A stretch of 38,093 nucleotides of DNA from Actinoallomurus soli. Its GTDB lineage: Bacteria > Actinomycetota > Actinomycetes > Streptosporangiales > Streptosporangiaceae. This document shows positions 1 to 7,839 of this stretch, in pieces. Position 1 is the first letter of the stretch. Each line of letters begins with the position of its first letter. Where the stretch lies: the NCBI RefSeq assembly GCF_024055715.1, contig NZ_JAMXMV010000040.1, positions 1 through 38,093 of the forward strand, written 5' to 3'. The notes under the pieces are model-generated. The model ran no database searches. It saw nothing but the letters and a program-made list of their open reading frames with translations, and was not told the DNA's origin. The translations under genes and the position numbers were made by a program.

Positions 1-21
1 CGGCCTGTGGAGCCGGTGTAA
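1..21 (+). CDS. 3' end of a probable tnpB (IS200/IS605 accessory nuclease), cut by the window edge
   Basis: Only the last six codons and a TAA stop are inside the window, reading RPVEPV. Taken alone this could be chance. The call rests on what follows directly: the three-hairpin right end typical of actinobacterial TnpB elements, in which the tnpB reading frame normally stops just before or inside the omega-RNA. TnpB is an RNA-guided DNA endonuclease, the ancestor family of Cas12. Its catalytic part lies outside the window and cannot be judged. Confidence 0.4.
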   Translation, partial: RPVEPV

Positions 22-127
22 GACCCCGGCCGGGACTTGTCCCGGCCGGGGCTGTCGGTGTTGAAGCAGGAAACCCTGCGGCGTGAGCCGCAGGAATCCC
101 CCTCGTTCACGAGGGGGAGGAAGTCAA
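22..127 (+). mobile_element. Right end of an IS200/IS605-family element with omega-RNA-like 3' scaffold
   Basis: Three perfect stem-loops follow one another: 24-35 with 40-51 (12 bp, loop CTTG), 75-82 with 87-94 (8 bp, loop GTGA) and 98-105 with 110-117 (8 bp, loop TTCA). They are followed by AGGAAGTCAA at 118-127. This layout, with a C-rich/G-rich last hairpin and a terminal GTCAA, is what I know from right ends of actinobacterial TnpB elements, where the element end is also the 3' end of the omega-RNA scaffold. The guide would then begin at 128, inside the neighbouring aldo/keto reductase gene. No tnpA is visible. The left end lies outside the window. Confidence 0.72.
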
Positions 128-1062
128 TCGGAGGAGACGTCGTCGAGCGCGTCCCGGATCTCGGTGGGCAGCGTGACGTCCTCCGCCTTGAGGATCGCGG
201 TGAGCTGGGCCGCCGTACGCGCCCCGACGACGGGGGCCGTGACGCCGGGCCGGTCGCGCACCCAGCTGAGCGCGACGGCCACCGGTGAGACGCCGAGTCC
301 CTCGGCGGCGGTCGACACCGACTCGACGATCTGGGCGCCGCGCTCGCTCAGATAGGGCTGCACGAACTCCGCGTAGTGCGGGGACGCCGCGCGAGAGTCG
401 GCGGGGATGCCGGTGCGGTACTTGCCGGTGAGCACCCCGCGGCCGAGCGGGGAGCACGGAAGCACTCCGACGCCCAGTTCGGCGCAGGCCGGCAGCACGT
501 CGTCCTCGATGTCCCGGCGCAGCAGGGAGTACTCCACCTGCGTCGAGACGATCGGGGTGCGACCCGGCCATGCCCTCTGCCACGTCGCGGCGCGGGCGAG
601 CTCCCACGCGGCGAAGTGCGACACGCCGGCGTAGCGCGCCCGGCCGGAGGCGACCGCGTCGTCGAGGGCGGACAGCGTCTCCTCGAGAGGCGTCCGAGCG
701 TCGTAGGCGTGCAGCTGCCACAGGTCCACGTGGTCCGTGCCCAGGCGCTCCAGCGAGGCGTCGAGGGCGCGCAGCAGGTGCCGCCGGGACGCGTCGCGCG
801 TACCGTCGGCGGTCAGCACGGCCTTCGTGGCGATGACCAGATCGTCACGTGCGACGAGCTGGCCGACGAGGGAGCCCAGGACCCGCTCGCTCTCTCCACC
901 GCAGTAGACGTCCGCGGTGTCGACCAGGGTGCCGCCCGCCTCGACGAAGGCGGTGAGCTGGGCGGCGGCGTCCTCGACCTCGGTGTCCCCGCCCCACGTC
1001 ATCGTTCCGAGGCCGAGGCGGGAAACGGCAAGGCCGCTCCGGCCGAGGTGACGCTGTTCCAT
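124..1062 (-). CDS. Aldo/keto reductase, C-terminus formed by the IS end
   Basis: NADPH-dependent oxidoreductase of the aldo/keto reductase superfamily (TIM barrel); the substrate cannot be told. The sequence opens with HLGRSGLAVSRLGLGTMTWG. The catalytic tetrad is readable as Asp48 and Tyr53 (DTADVY), Lys80 (ATK) and His118 (LHAYD). A late motif around SPLGRGVLTGKY is typical of the YajO/Tas-like branch. I chose the ATG at 1062 because the family begins at this M-x-x-R-x-LG segment; the upstream in-frame extension is Arg/Pro-rich low-complexity sequence. The TGA stop (plus-strand 124-126) lies inside the last bases of the transposable element and the last codon straddles the junction. The protein ends ...DALDDVSSD; relatives commonly continue a few residues further, so a short C-terminal truncation by the insertion is likely (inference). 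Confidence 0.88.
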   Translation of the reverse strand: MEQRHLGRSGLAVSRLGLGTMTWGGDTEVEDAAAQLTAFVEAGGTLVDTADVYCGGESERVLGSLVGQLVARDDLVIATKAVLTADGTRDASRRHLLRALDASLERLGTDHVDLWQLHAYDARTPLEETLSALDDAVASGRARYAGVSHFAAWELARAATWQRAWPGRTPIVSTQVEYSLLRRDIEDDVLPACAELGVGVLPCSPLGRGVLTGKYRTGIPADSRAASPHYAEFVQPYLSERGAQIVESVSTAAEGLGVSPVAVALSWVRDRPGVTAPVVGARTAAQLTAILKAEDVTLPTEIRDALDDVSSD

Positions 1063-1183
1063 GTCTGCGGAGCGTATCGGCAGTCCGGGGGCCCGGCATA
1101 CGCCGCCCGCCGGCCCGGGACGCGCGCGCACGGGCCGCGGGGACACGCCCGACCCGTCGGTCGGGCCGGGGTCCGCGCGCCAC

Positions 1184-1189
1184 TAGGCT
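1184..1189 (+). promoter_or_regulatory. -10 box TAGGCT of uppP
   Basis: TAGGCT fits the actinobacterial TANNNT consensus. It lies 59 nt before the uppP start, giving a leader of about 50 nt that carries the AAGGAG ribosome site. No convincing -35 is visible. Confidence 0.45.
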
Positions 1190-1248
1190 TCCATCGTCAT
1201 TCAGCGACTTCCCGCATGTCGGCGGGTGCACAAGGAGACACCGAACCC

Positions 1249-2067
1249 GTGAACTTCGTGCAAGCGACCGTGCTGGGCATCGTCCAGGGCCTTACCGAGT
1301 TCCTCCCGATCTCCAGCTCCGCGCACCTTCTGATCGTGCCGCGGCTGCTGGGCTGGAAGGACCCCGGCGCGGCGTTCACGGCGGTCATCCAGCTCGGCAC
1401 GATGCTCGCGGTCCTGCTGTTCTTCTGGCGGGACATCGTCCGCATCATCGGCACATGGTTCCGCAGCCTCACGAACAAGGAGCTGCGCGGTCACCTGGAC
1501 GCGCGGATGGGGTGGTACGTCGGGCTCGGCACGATCCCGGTCTCCGTCGTCGGGCTGGCGTTCAACAAGATGATCGAGGGTCCCGCGCGGAATCTCTGGA
1601 TCAACGCCGCCTCGCTCATCGTCATGGGCCTGGTCATGATGGTCGCCGAGTGGGCGGGCCGGCAGAAGCTCGAGGTCGGCGACCTGAACATGCGGGACGG
1701 CCTCATCATCGGCGGTTTCCAGTGCCTGGCGCTGATCCCCGGGTCCTCGCGGTCGGGCTCCACCATCACCGGCGGCCTCTTCCTCGGGTACACCCGTGAG
1801 GCCGCGGCGCGCTACTCCTTCCTGCTGTCCATCCCGGCGGTGGTCCTGTCCGGCCTGTTCGAGCTGCGCAAGGTGAGCGAGGGCGGCCTGCCGGTCGCCG
1901 GCACCGCCGTCGCGACCCTGGTGTCCTTCGTCGTCGGGTACGCCTCGATCGCGTGGCTGCTGAAGTTCCTCGTGCGGCACTCGACGCTGCTGTTCACCTA
2001 CTACCGGGTGGCGCTCGGCGGCGTCCTGATCGGCCTGCTGGCCGCCGGCGCCATCACCGCCACCTGA
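1249..2067 (+). CDS. uppP: Undecaprenyl-diphosphatase (UppP/BacA)
   Basis: Integral membrane phosphatase that converts undecaprenyl diphosphate to undecaprenyl phosphate, recycling the lipid carrier for peptidoglycan and other wall polymers; overexpression of the family gives bacitracin resistance. At 272 aa it has the usual family length. Two family signatures are present: EFLPISSSAH near residues 15-24 and PGSSRSGSTI near 164-173, which contribute active-site Glu, Ser and Arg. Several hydrophobic helices fill the rest. The start is GTG with AAGGAG 11 nt upstream; the longer in-frame extension to the left only mirrors the antisense reductase. It lies convergent to corA, and a 22-bp tandem duplication covers both stop codons. 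In M. tuberculosis uppP likewise precedes the phosphatase/DUF3090 cassette. Confidence 0.96.
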   Translation: MNFVQATVLGIVQGLTEFLPISSSAHLLIVPRLLGWKDPGAAFTAVIQLGTMLAVLLFFWRDIVRIIGTWFRSLTNKELRGHLDARMGWYVGLGTIPVSVVGLAFNKMIEGPARNLWINAASLIVMGLVMMVAEWAGRQKLEVGDLNMRDGLIIGGFQCLALIPGSSRSGSTITGGLFLGYTREAAARYSFLLSIPAVVLSGLFELRKVSEGGLPVAGTAVATLVSFVVGYASIAWLLKFLVRHSTLLFTYYRVALGGVLIGLLAAGAITAT

Positions 2068-2103
2068 GCCGCGGCGTCACGGCCACCTGGGCCGCGGCGT
2101 CAC
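2059..2103. repeat. Two-copy 22-bp direct repeat across convergent stop codons
   Basis: Copies at 2059-2080 and 2082-2103 share the core GCCGCGGCGTCAC and differ at one base. Copy one contains the uppP TGA; copy two contains the corA stop (TCA on the plus strand, 2100-2102). Confidence 0.85.
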
Positions 2104-3071
2104 AGCCAGCCGCTCTTGCGGAACCAGCGGTACAGGACCAGGCAGATGCCGAGGATCAGCAGGAGCGCCGCGGGGTAGCCCCACCACTCCTTCAACTCCG
2201 GCATGTGGGTGAAGTTCATCCCGTACACGCCCGTCACCATCGTCGGCACCGCCAGGATCGCCGCCCAGGCGGAGATCTTGCGCATGTCCTCGTTCTGCTG
2301 CATGCCGACCTGGGCCAGGTGCGCGTTCAGCACGTTCGTCAGCAGCTCGCTGTGGGAGTCGACGCGCTCGTCCACGCGCAGCAGGTGGTCGAGGACGTCG
2401 CGGAAGTACTCCCTCGTGCCGGGCGCGACCTCGACGCGGCCCTTGACGATGTCCTGCAGGACCGGGATCAGCGGATCCTCGGCGCCGCGGAACTCCAGCA
2501 CCTCGCGCTTGAGGTCGTAGATGTCCTCGGTGACCATGCTGCGCCCCGGCGAGAAGACCGCGCGCTCCAGCTCGATGATGTCGGTCTCGACCTCGTGCGC
2601 GATCGTCTCGTACCGGTCGACGACCTCGTCCAGCACCGTGTAGAGGACGGCGCTCGGCCCGTGCTCCATCAGGGCGTGGTCGCCCTCCAGCCGCCGGCGC
2701 ACCTCCTTCAGCGGGCTGCCCTGGCCGTGCCGGACGGTGATGACGAAGTCCGCGCCGACGAACAGCATGATCTCGCCGACCTCGATGTCGGAGGTCTCGT
2801 CGATGTAGCGCAGCGTCTTGATGACGACGAACAGCGTGTCGCCGTAGCGTTCGAGCTTCGGGCGCTGATGGGCGTTGACGGCGTCCTCGATGGCCAGCGG
2901 GTGCAGCGCGAGCTCGTCGGCGACCAGGTCGAACTCCTCGCGGGTCGGCTCGTGCAGGCCGATCCACATGAACGCGTCGCCGTTCTCACGAGCGACGTCG
3001 AGGGCGTCACTGAGGTCACCGTCGACGCTCTCCCGCTCACCTTTGCGGTAGATGGCGCAATCCATGATCAT
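2100..3071 (-). CDS. corA: CorA-family magnesium/divalent cation channel
   Basis: Pentameric inner-membrane Mg2+ (or Co2+/Ni2+) channel. The signature Gly-Met-Asn is present in VYGMNFTHMPELKEWWGYP near the C-terminus, at the end of the first transmembrane helix (about 265-285). A second helix follows (about 295-315) and the tail is basic (RWFRKSGWL). The first 240 residues are the acidic, helical cytoplasmic funnel. I took ATG at 3071 because relatives start near MI(V/M)DCAIYR. A TTG at 3113 with AAGGA just upstream would add 14 residues and an ATG at 3065 would remove two, so the start is not settled. It converges on uppP and diverges from the phosphatase gene at 3176. Confidence 0.9.
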   Translation of the reverse strand: MIMDCAIYRKGERESVDGDLSDALDVARENGDAFMWIGLHEPTREEFDLVADELALHPLAIEDAVNAHQRPKLERYGDTLFVVIKTLRYIDETSDIEVGEIMLFVGADFVITVRHGQGSPLKEVRRRLEGDHALMEHGPSAVLYTVLDEVVDRYETIAHEVETDIIELERAVFSPGRSMVTEDIYDLKREVLEFRGAEDPLIPVLQDIVKGRVEVAPGTREYFRDVLDHLLRVDERVDSHSELLTNVLNAHLAQVGMQQNEDMRKISAWAAILAVPTMVTGVYGMNFTHMPELKEWWGYPAALLLILGICLVLYRWFRKSGWL

Positions 3072-3162
3072 GGCCGGACATTGTTCCGTATCGCTGGTTA
3101 ACAAAACGTCCAACAGTCCTTACCCAGGGACACGGGAGGCAAGCGCCGGTCCCGAGTGCCAC

Positions 3163-3168
3163 TAGAGT
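3163..3168 (+). promoter_or_regulatory. -10 box TAGAGT, leaderless start of the phosphatase gene
   Basis: TAGAGT ends 7 nt before the GTG at 3176, the spacing expected if transcription begins at the start codon itself. No ribosome site lies in between. Confidence 0.55.
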
Positions 3169-3175
3169 TCACCGG

Positions 3176-3838
3176 GTGGCCACACTTCTGCTGGTACGCC
3201 ATGGGCTGACCGAGATGACCGGACCGGTGCTCGCGGGCTGGACCCCGGGCGTGCATCTGGACGACCGCGGCCGGAAGCAGGCCGCCGAGCTCGCCGCGCG
3301 CCTGGCGCCCGTGCCCCTCGACGCGATCGTGTCCAGCCCTCTGGACCGCTGTCAGGAGACCGCCGGGGCGATCCTGGCCGGCCGTGACGGCCTCGGTGTC
3401 CAGACCGACGAACGGCTCGGCGAGGTCAGGTACGGCGAGTGGACCGGCCGCCCGCTCGAGGAGCTGACCAAGGAAGACCTCTGGAAGGTCGTCCAGGCGC
3501 ATCCGAGCGCGGCGCGGTTCCCGGGCGGGGAGTCCCTCGCGGAGGCACAGCACCGGGCCGTGTCCGCGATCCGCGAGTGGAACGACCGGCTCGGACCGGA
3601 GGCGACCTACCTCGTCTGCAGCCACGGCGACATCATCAAGGCGATCGTGGCCGACGCCGTCGGGCTGCACCTGGACCAGTTCCAGCGCATCCAGGCCGAT
3701 CCCGCCGCGCTCACCGTCATCCGCTACACCGAGCTGCGGCCCTTCCTCGTCCGCCTCAACGACGTCGGCGGCCGGGTCGACGATCTTCTTGCGAAGTCGG
3801 GGCGGGACAGTGACGCACCGGTCGGCGGCGGAGCGTAG
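3176..3838 (+). CDS. Histidine phosphatase superfamily protein (MSMEG_4193/Rv2135c type)
   Basis: 220-aa cytosolic enzyme of the phosphoglycerate mutase-like (histidine phosphatase) fold. LLVRHGLTE gives the phospho-accepting His9 with Arg8. A later acid/arginine set is seen in SSPLDRCQETA and GEVRYGEWTG, and the second catalytic His in CSHGDIIKAI near residue 150. In actinobacteria this subgroup sits next to the DUF3090 and SCO1664-like genes upstream of mshC, exactly as here. It has been called a putative phosphomutase, but a phosphatase role is at least as likely and the substrate is unknown. GTG is chosen as start because it directly precedes the ATLLLVRHG strand and lies 7 nt after a -10 box. 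The gap to DUF3090 is 10 nt, so the two are probably one transcript. Confidence 0.9.
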   Translation: MATLLLVRHGLTEMTGPVLAGWTPGVHLDDRGRKQAAELAARLAPVPLDAIVSSPLDRCQETAGAILAGRDGLGVQTDERLGEVRYGEWTGRPLEELTKEDLWKVVQAHPSAARFPGGESLAEAQHRAVSAIREWNDRLGPEATYLVCSHGDIIKAIVADAVGLHLDQFQRIQADPAALTVIRYTELRPFLVRLNDVGGRVDDLLAKSGRDSDAPVGGGA

Positions 3839-3848
3839 GGTCTTCCTC

Positions 3849-4400
3849 ATGCCGGTCATCGCATACGACATGCCCGACAGATTCGTCGCGGGCACCGTCG
3901 GCCAGCCGGGTGAACGCGCCTTCTTCCTCCAGGCGCGGGCAGGCCGCCGCGTCACCAGTGTCGGTCTGGAGAAGTTCCAGGTGACGCTCCTGGCCGAGCG
4001 CCTCGAGGAGCTGCTGGACGAGGTGCTGCGTCAGGGCGGCGGCGCCGCGGTGGTCCCCGCCGTCGCCCCCGTCGAGCTGCAGGACGACGAGCCGCTCGAG
4101 CAGCCCGTCGAAGAGGAGTTCCGGGTCGGCACCATGGCCCTCGCCTGGGACCCCGAGGACGAGCGGATCGTCATCGAGGCCCAGGAGATGACCGAGAGCG
4201 AGGAGGACGAGGCCGACATCGGCAGCGAGAACCCCGCGGTCGCCGTGCTCCGGGTGCGGATCACCGCGGCCCAGGCGCGGGCGTTCGCGCAGCGGGCCTT
4301 GAAGATCGTCGCTGCGGGTCGTCCGCCGTGCCCGCTGTGCGGCCTTCCGCTGGACGCTCAGGGTCACGTGTGTCCCCGACAGAACGGCCATCTTGGCTGA
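3849..4400 (+). CDS. DUF3090 family protein with C-terminal zinc-ribbon-like end
   Basis: 183-aa actinobacterial protein of unknown function. The body is an alpha/beta domain starting VIAYDMPDRFVAGTVGQPGERAFFLQA. An acidic stretch in the middle (TESEEDEADI) is followed by AQARAFAQRALKIVAAGRPPCPLCG. The end (CPLCG...GHVCP) could bind zinc through three Cys and one His. Start ATG at 3849 matches the conserved VIAYDMPDRF opening; there is no strong ribosome site, and coupling to the upstream stop 10 nt away is likely. It is always found with the kinase-like and phosphatase-like neighbours, so a joint pathway is likely, but no biochemical function is known to me. Confidence 0.88.
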   Translation: MPVIAYDMPDRFVAGTVGQPGERAFFLQARAGRRVTSVGLEKFQVTLLAERLEELLDEVLRQGGGAAVVPAVAPVELQDDEPLEQPVEEEFRVGTMALAWDPEDERIVIEAQEMTESEEDEADIGSENPAVAVLRVRITAAQARAFAQRALKIVAAGRPPCPLCGLPLDAQGHVCPRQNGHLG

Positions 4401-4427
4401 GACCCCGATCCCCTGGACACTTAAGTC

Positions 4428-5192
4428 ATGAGTCAGCCCTCCAGGTACGGCCTCGGCGGGGACGGCGCGCTGAGCCCCGCCGACACCGAGGCCGCCCTTC
4501 GCCTCCTCCAGCACGGCGACATGACCGTCGAAGGGCGACTCGTCGCTGCCAGCAACGCGACGCTGTACTGCTCGATCACCTACGACGACCTGCGCGCCAA
4601 CTGCGTCTACAAGCCCGTGTCCGGAGAGCGTCCGCTGTGGGACTTCCCGGACGGCACCCTGGCGGGGCGCGAGGTCGCCGCCTATGTCGTCTCCGAGGAG
4701 ATGGGCTGGCACGTCGTGCCGCCGACGGTGCACCGCGACGGGCCGTTCGGCCCCGGCATGGTGCAGCTGTGGATCGACCACGACACCGACGTCGACCTGC
4801 TGGAGCTGTCCCGTGGCGACGATCCGGGTGTGCGCCGCATGGCCGTCTTCGACGCCGTGATCAACAACGCCGACCGGAAGATCGGCCATCTGCTGCCCAC
4901 CCGGAGCGGCCACGTGTACGGCTGCGACCACGGGGTCTGCTTCTCATCGGAGTACAAGCTCCGTACGGTGCTGTGGCAGTGGCGGGGCAAGTCGCTCACC
5001 TCCGAGGCCGTCGACGCGCTGCAGCGGCTGCGCCGCGCCTTCACCCGGGACGGCTTCGCCCGGCGGCTGTCCGGGCTGCTGACGACCGAGGAGGTCGAGG
5101 CGGTGCACGGCCGGATCGAGCTCATGCTCAAGCACCGGATCCACCCGTACCCGCCGGAGGACTGGCCCGCCATCCCCTGGCCGCCCCTGTAA
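4428..5192 (+). CDS. SCO1664-family protein with PI3/4-kinase-like fold
   Basis: 254-aa protein related to the atypical (PI3/4K-like) kinases. The nucleotide lysine is probably in CVYKPVSGE. The catalytic loop is recognisable as FDAVINNADRKIGHLL (Asn-Asn-x-Asp-Arg-Lys) and the metal site as GCDHGVCF, in the place of the DFG of ordinary kinases. N- and C-terminal helices surround this core and the protein ends HPYPPEDWPAIPWPPL. Start ATG at 4428 lies 27 nt after the DUF3090 stop. It is the third member of a phosphatase/zinc-protein/kinase triad. Whether it phosphorylates a lipid, a sugar or a protein cannot be told from sequence. Confidence 0.87.
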   Translation: MSQPSRYGLGGDGALSPADTEAALRLLQHGDMTVEGRLVAASNATLYCSITYDDLRANCVYKPVSGERPLWDFPDGTLAGREVAAYVVSEEMGWHVVPPTVHRDGPFGPGMVQLWIDHDTDVDLLELSRGDDPGVRRMAVFDAVINNADRKIGHLLPTRSGHVYGCDHGVCFSSEYKLRTVLWQWRGKSLTSEAVDALQRLRRAFTRDGFARRLSGLLTTEEVEAVHGRIELMLKHRIHPYPPEDWPAIPWPPL

Positions 5193-5212
5193 CGCCCGGC
5201 CCGGCGTCCGTA

Positions 5213-5288
5213 CCGTCCTCGCACCGCGCCCGTCGCACCCGTCCGCACGCCGCGTCCGTCCTCGCACCGCGTCCGTCCTCGCACCGCG
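5213..5288. repeat. Three copies of a 16-bp repeat in the convergent spacer
   Basis: CCGTCCTCGCACCGCG occurs perfectly at 5213-5228, 5256-5271 and 5273-5288, with further partial copies (CGTCCGCACGCCGCG) between and after. It fills the 142-bp spacer between the SCO1664-like gene and the esterase, which are convergent. No gene or clear terminator hairpin lies there. Confidence 0.85.
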
Positions 5289-5334
5289 CCCGTCCGCACG
5301 CCGCGCCGTGCGCGCTCAGCCGGGGCGGAGGCCG

Positions 5335-6309
5335 CTACTGGGGCGAGCCGCTGGGAGCGGGTGCCGTGGCGACCGGCCCGGGAGCCCCGGCCTTCGTCCA
5401 GCCCTGCGCGAGGAAGCCGAACGCGTCGGGGAGGACGCTGCGCACGTAGTCCCAGTCGTGGCCGCCGGGACGTTCCTCCAGGACGGCCGGCACGCCGGCC
5501 GCGTCGAGCAGCTTCTTGAACCGCTCCGGCTCGCCCTTGATGACGTCGTTCTCCTCGCTCTCGGCGGCCGACAGGAAGATGCGCACGCGGCGCGCGGCCT
5601 CGACGTTGTGGTCCGGCCGGTTGGCGTCGATGACGGCGTCCTGGTCGCCGAACATGTGGGACGGGTCGTCGACGTGGAAGTAACCGGAGATGGACGTCAC
5701 CGCGCCGAAGACGCCGGGGTGGCGCAGCGCGAGGTTCATCGACCCGTAGCCGCCCATGGAGAAGCCGCCGATCGCCCGGTGCGCGGCGTCACGCCGGTGC
5801 CGGCCCTCGACGGCGGGGATCACCTCGTCGAGCAGCCGGTCCTCGACGCGGTCGGACCCGTCGGCGGCGTTCGCCCACTCGGTGTCGTCGTGATGGCTGC
5901 CGTTCCCGTCCGGCACCGCCAGCACGAACGGCGTGCCGCCCTTGGCGACGTACGACGCGACCTGCTTGGCGAGCCCCTCGTCGTCGATGAGCGTCTTCGG
6001 GTCGCTCGGCACGCCGTGCAGGAAGTACAGCACCGGCAGTTTCCGCGTCTCCGGCACGTCGGGGCGCCACACGTACACCCCGTACGCCTTGTGGTCGACC
6101 GGGTCGGTCACCTGAATGCGGGTGAGGCCCGGCCGCGCGGGAGACGGCGTGTCGGTGTCCTGCGGCCGGCGGGTGGCGGCCGAGCCGTGGTGCAGGCCGA
6201 GGTTGACGATCACGTACGCGAGGCCGAGCGCCGCCACGAGCGTTCCCGCCCACGCGGAAAGGCCCGCCAGCGGCGGGCGTCGAGTCTTCTTCCTGCGATG
6301 TTTCGCCAC
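5335..6309 (-). CDS. Membrane-anchored alpha/beta-hydrolase esterase
   Basis: 324-aa protein of the esterase D / mycolyltransferase-like alpha/beta hydrolase group. A basic N-terminus (KHRRKKTRR) is followed by one transmembrane helix at about 17-38, so the enzyme probably sits outside the cell tethered to the membrane. A Pro/Thr/Ser linker leads to the hydrolase domain (from about residue 62). The nucleophile elbow is GGFSMGGYGS and the catalytic His is in PGGHDWDYVRSVLPDAF; an oxyanion-hole segment YFLHG is also visible. The C-terminus is Pro/Ala/Ser-rich. GTG at 6309 is the only start that keeps the positive end of the anchor. The substrate is unknown (a wall lipid or a xenobiotic ester are possibilities). 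Confidence 0.85.
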   Translation of the reverse strand: MAKHRRKKTRRPPLAGLSAWAGTLVAALGLAYVIVNLGLHHGSAATRRPQDTDTPSPARPGLTRIQVTDPVDHKAYGVYVWRPDVPETRKLPVLYFLHGVPSDPKTLIDDEGLAKQVASYVAKGGTPFVLAVPDGNGSHHDDTEWANAADGSDRVEDRLLDEVIPAVEGRHRRDAAHRAIGGFSMGGYGSMNLALRHPGVFGAVTSISGYFHVDDPSHMFGDQDAVIDANRPDHNVEAARRVRIFLSAAESEENDVIKGEPERFKKLLDAAGVPAVLEERPGGHDWDYVRSVLPDAFGFLAQGWTKAGAPGPVATAPAPSGSPQ

Positions 6310-6320
6310 GGTGGGTGCTC

Positions 6321-6326
6321 AGGCTA
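6321..6326 (-). promoter_or_regulatory. -10 box TAGCCT of the esterase gene
   Basis: On the minus strand TAGCCT ends 11 nt before the GTG at 6309, which would give a leader of only about five nt. No ribosome site is visible. Confidence 0.4.
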
Positions 6327-6494
6327 GGGGAGGGGACAAGCGCGACCAGACTTCCACATCGCTGGCGGACCAGCAGTTATTCCACGCGACATGGCGCAAG
6401 CTTTACCCTCCGCCCGACATTCGGAACCCGAGCGGCATTCGGTTGACCTTCGGCGAACCTGAACCTGCCTGATCGTGGATCCCGGGACGCCGGT

Positions 6495-6500
6495 TAGGCT
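6495..6500 (+). promoter_or_regulatory. -10 box TAGGCT, leaderless start of mshC
   Basis: TAGGCT ends 7 nt before the mshC ATG. The intervening GCTGGGT has no useful ribosome site, so the transcript probably starts at or next to the ATG. Confidence 0.55.
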
Positions 6501-6507
6501 GCTGGGT

Positions 6508-7764
6508 ATGCGATCGTGGCCCGCCCCCAAGGTCCCCAGCCTGGCCGAACACGGCCTTCCCGCCCCTGACGACGTCCGACTGAGCGTCTACGACTCGTCC
6601 ACCGGCGCCGTACGCCCCACCGATCCCGGCCCGACCGCGCGGATCTACGTCTGCGGCATCACGCCGTACGACGCGACCCACCTGGGTCACGCCGCAACGT
6701 ACCTGGCGTTCGACCTGGCCTCCCGAGTCTGGCGCGACGCCGGGCACGACGTGCACTACGTGCAGAACGCCACCGACGTCGACGACCCGCTGCTCGAGCG
6801 CGCGGACCAGACCGGCGAGGACTGGCGCGCGCTGGCCGAGCGGGAGATCGCGCTGTTCCGCGACGACATGACCGCCCTGCGCGTGCTCCCTCCCCGCGAC
6901 TACGCCGGCGCCGTCGAGTCCATCCCGCTGATCATCGAGTTCATCGAGCTGCTCCGGGCCAAGGGCGCGACCTACGAGCTGGACGGCGACCTGTACTTCC
7001 CCATCTCCGCCGACCCGTCGTTCGGCGCGGTGAGCCGCCTGTCGGCCGAGGAGATGCTCCCGCTGTTCGCCGAGCGTGGGGGAGACCCCGGGCGCAAGGG
7101 CAAGAAGGACCCCCTCGACGCGCTGCTGTGGCAGGCCGAGCGCCCCGGCGAGCCGTCGTGGGACTCCCCGTTCGGCCGGGGCCGGCCCGGCTGGCACGTC
7201 GAGTGCGCGGCGATCTCCGTGCGCAGCCTCGGCATGTCCTTCGACATCGAAGGCGGCGGCTCGGACCTGGTCTTCCCCCACCACGAGATGGGCGCCTCAC
7301 ACGCCCAGATCGCCACCGGCGAGCGGCCGCACGCCAAGGCGTACGTCCACGCCGGCATGGTCGGCCTGGACGGCGAGAAGATGTCCAAGTCGCGCGGCAA
7401 CCTGGTCTTCGTGTCCCGGCTGCGGAAGGCGGGCGCGGACCCGATGGCGATCCGGCTGGCACTGCTGAACCACCACTACCGCTCCGACTGGGAGTGGACG
7501 GAGGACGACCTGACCCGGGCCGAGGCGCGCCTGGCCCGCTGGCGTGAGGCGGTCCTGCTCCCGGCGGCGCCCCCGGCGGCCGAGCTCGTCGGCCGCATCC
7601 GGCGGCACCTGGCCGATGACCTCGACGCCCCGGCCGCGCTCTCGGCCGTCGACCAGTGGGCCGACCACGCCCTCGGCGTCACCGACGAGGACCGCGAGGC
7701 CGACGGCGCCGCGCCCGCTCTGGTCCGCGCCGCCGTCGACGCGCTGCTCGGCGTCGAACTGTAG
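6508..7764 (+). CDS. mshC: L-cysteine:1D-myo-inosityl 2-amino-2-deoxy-alpha-D-glucopyranoside ligase (MshC)
   Basis: ATP-dependent ligase that joins cysteine to GlcN-Ins, the penultimate step of mycothiol biosynthesis; it works like a cysteinyl-tRNA synthetase through Cys-AMP. At 418 aa it matches the family. [10 protein letters not shown] opens it, the zinc/cysteine site begins with YVCGITPYD, and the HIGH-type motif is HLGH in [10 protein letters not shown]. The KMSKS loop is [10 protein letters not shown], and [10 protein letters not shown] and [12 protein letters not shown] are further active-site blocks. MshC rather than CysS is indicated by the short C-terminus without an anticodon-binding domain and by the CGITPYD variant. 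The ATG at 6508 gives the typical M-x-S-W opening. It follows the phosphatase/DUF3090/SCO1664 cassette as in other actinobacteria, with the esterase inserted in between on the other strand. A strong hairpin ends it. Confidence 0.96.
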   Translation: MRSWPAPKVPSLAEHGLPAPDDVRLSVYDSSTGAVRPTDPGPTARIYVCGITPYDATHLGHAATYLAFDLASRVWRDAGHDVHYVQNATDVDDPLLERADQTGEDWRALAEREIALFRDDMTALRVLPPRDYAGAVESIPLIIEFIELLRAKGATYELDGDLYFPISADPSFGAVSRLSAEEMLPLFAERGGDPGRKGKKDPLDALLWQAERPGEPSWDSPFGRGRPGWHVECAAISVRSLGMSFDIEGGGSDLVFPHHEMGASHAQIATGERPHAKAYVHAGMVGLDGEKMSKSRGNLVFVSRLRKAGADPMAIRLALLNHHYRSDWEWTEDDLTRAEARLARWREAVLLPAAPPAAELVGRIRRHLADDLDAPAALSAVDQWADHALGVTDEDREADGAAPALVRAAVDALLGVEL

Positions 7765-7772
7765 GAGTGACG

Positions 7773-7803
7773 GACGAGGGGAGGCGGGTCGCCTCCCCTC
7801 GTC
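7773..7803 (+). terminator. Terminator hairpin of mshC
   Basis: Perfect 13-bp stem (7773-7785 with 7791-7803, 5-nt loop GGGTC) beginning 8 nt after the mshC stop. There is no U tract, as is common in high-GC actinobacteria. Confidence 0.7.
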
Positions 7804-7839
7804 AGGGCGTCGGTGGGCGTTCCCTCGTCGGTACGTCAC

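Noticed and set aside
6443-6448. TTGACC as the -35 of mshC
   Set aside because: It is 46 nt from the -10 box, far beyond workable spacing.
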